Below, in pieces: positions 5,015-6,070 of a stretch of DNA of 6,070 nucleotides (within the stretch, counting starts at the first letter, position 1; each line of letters opens with the position of its first letter). The notes under the pieces are model-generated. The model was not told the origin of the DNA, did no database searches, and saw nothing but the letters and a program-made list of their open reading frames with translations. The DNA comes from Planctomycetota bacterium (GTDB lineage Bacteria > Planctomycetota > Phycisphaerae > UBA1845). The translations under genes and the position numbers were made by a program. Where the stretch lies: assembly GCA_022566435.1 (NCBI GenBank), contig JADFIX010000285.1, positions 1 to 6,070 of the forward strand, read 5' to 3'.

Positions 5015-5905
5015 TTACGTATGGCGCGGGACGGTCGCACCCGGGATCGACAGAAACCGACGAAAGACCACGGATCCCACCGCCAGAAGCAACAGCGTCA
5101 TCGCCATGACGCCCCATGAAGAAACGGTGGGAATCTCACCCTGGCCGGGTTCGGTGGTGTTGATGAAGATCCGATTCCCGTTGCAGGTCCCGCACCACAA
5201 GTCGGGTCGCTCATCGCCGTTGATGTCCAGAACAGCCACATCAAACGTGCCGGAAGTGAGCCACGGTCGTGGGGCGCCGTTCAGCGGGTCTGTAAGGCGT
5301 GGAGAAAAGGGAGAACCGTTGTTCCGCAAAATTGTCATTCGCCGATCGCAACTGGGAACATCGGTGTCAATATCCGCTACCACGACGTCGTTGAAACCGT
5401 CGCCATTCAAATCGGCAATGCGAATGTTGCCGCCCATGCCTGTCGTGCCCGGGCTGTTGCTGACGGCGATTTCTTGGAAATTCGCGTTTCCGTTCTCGTC
5501 ATTTCCGCTGTAGATAAGGAAGACATCCTGGCCGTCGGTCACGACGAAGACGTCATCCGAACGGGAGCCGCCGTTGAACTCACCGGTGAGCATCATGTAG
5601 GGAGCATCAGTGCTGACGTGTTGCATTCTAGAGAAATGGCCGCCGCCATCGTTGTACAGCACGCGTACCGAGTTGATTACATCATCGAGCGTACTGCACT
5701 TGATGATGTCCCTAAGCCCGTCCCTGTTCATGTCCACGATTTCCGCCGCGGTGCCGAAGGCCGAATTTGACAATTCCGCCGGCATGCGGCTCGCGGTTTC
5801 GTCGGTGAAAAACCCGTTCCCGTCGTTGATGAGAAGTCGATCTTCGAGGGTGTTGTCGTAATCAACAAAAAAGAGGTCCACTCTTCGTTCTCCCGTGACG
5901 TCACC
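5015..5905 (-). CDS. Secreted FG-GAP repeat protein with IPTL-CTERM-type sorting tail (C-terminal part)
   Basis: The frame runs about 297 codons to TAA at 5015-5017; the only start-like codon is GTG at 5881, but the reading continues upstream in another frame, so this is the C-terminal part of a longer protein. FG-GAP/VCBS-type blade repeats are marked by Asp-rich calcium-loop motifs: GDVTGERRVD, VDMNRDGLRD, GEFNGGSRSDD, ADLNGDGFND and LDINGDERPD, several degenerate. They build a beta-propeller often used in surface adhesion or binding. At the C-terminus EIPTVSSWG (nt ~5109-5137) leads into the hydrophobic helix VMAMTLLLLAVGSVVF and an RR, the IPTL-CTERM/exosortase-like sorting signal. An extra 13 residues follow the RR, longer than usual. 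Localisation at the cell surface or exported matrix is inferred; the ligand is unknown. Confidence 0.8.
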   Translation of the reverse strand, partial: GDVTGERRVDLFFVDYDNTLEDRLLINDGNGFFTDETASRMPAELSNSAFGTAAEIVDMNRDGLRDIIKCSTLDDVINSVRVLYNDGGGHFSRMQHVSTDAPYMMLTGEFNGGSRSDDVFVVTDGQDVFLIYSGNDENGNANFQEIAVSNSPGTTGMGGNIRIADLNGDGFNDVVVADIDTDVPSCDRRMTILRNNGSPFSPRLTDPLNGAPRPWLTSGTFDVAVLDINGDERPDLWCGTCNGNRIFINTTEPGQGEIPTVSSWGVMAMTLLLLAVGSVVFRRFLSIPGATVPRHT

Positions 5906-6070
5906 GGCAGCCGATTGTCGGCGGGCTCATAGTGGAAGCCGAGCCACTGACCTTGATCGTCGTTGCGAAGGTTCATGTATAGCCGTGGCTGTTCGCCAAA
6001 CGTGGCCGCCGTAATGAGATCGAGCCAACGATCGTTGTTCCCGTCTACCAGGATGACGTCGCGATCATCG
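5905..6070 (-). CDS. FG-GAP repeat protein, upstream part in the other frame, open at the window edge
   Basis: From base 6069 leftwards the frame reads DDRDVILVDGNNDRWLDLIT, then TFGEQPRLYMNLRNDDQG, then GFHYEPADNRLP. VDGNNDRWLD is an FG-GAP Asp-rich loop, and 'RLYMNL..D..G' is the usual strand before the next blade. After RLP the logical continuation (GDVTGERRVDLFFVDYDN) is found one frame over. Adding a single G to the CCGGTG near 5903-5907 would restore L-P-G-D-V-T-G without a break. The signal peptide and most of the protein lie beyond the window. It is therefore one gene with the 5015-5905 piece, interrupted by a one-base deletion or a sequencing indel. Confidence 0.7.

Noticed and set aside
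4662..5513. + strand open frame of 283 codons
   Set aside because: It lies antisense to the sigma and FG-GAP genes, whose family motifs are clear, and its composition is typical of a shadow frame.

Overview
The window most likely comes from a Planctomycetota bacterium, perhaps near the Phycisphaerae. Three things suggest this: a secreted FG-GAP repeat protein ending in the sorting tail 'IPTVSSWG + hydrophobic helix + RR' common in that phylum; an ECF sigma factor gene fused by an ATGA overlap to a small two-helix membrane protein gene; and moderately high GC. No rRNA, tRNA, CRISPR array, insertion sequence or phage gene is visible.

Layout. (1) 1-468, + strand: an open frame entering from the left edge whose first ~77 codons read like a repetitive surface adhesin and whose last 78 codons are the C-terminus of diaminopimelate decarboxylase (LysA). 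This is a sharp in-frame chimera. (2) 628-1398, - strand: a PmtA-like SAM methyltransferase, convergent with the first frame; a perfect 7-bp hairpin lies between them. (3) 1642-3171, + strand: a POT/PTR2-type major facilitator cut by an in-frame TAG at codon 112, with a 9-bp hairpin exactly at its 3' end. (4) 3381-4860, - strand: a three-gene cluster, ECF sigma -> two-helix membrane protein (DUF6768-like) -> exported thioredoxin-fold protein with a CPLC motif. (5) 5015-6070, - strand: a secreted FG-GAP protein running off the right edge, with an apparent one-base frameshift near 5903-5907 and a good intrinsic terminator at 4912-4937.

How the genes relate. The only clear functional unit is the sigma/membrane protein/thioredoxin cluster. 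The membrane protein sits where an anti-sigma factor usually does and the thioredoxin-like protein is exported, so an envelope or redox-responsive regulon is a reasonable but unproven hypothesis. The other genes are housekeeping or surface genes with no obvious link to it.

Three separate lesions (LysA chimera, amber codon, frameshift) in 6 kb are unusual. They raise the possibility of draft or metagenome assembly error, which should be excluded before biology is read into them. No gene-free stretch exceeds 300 bases.
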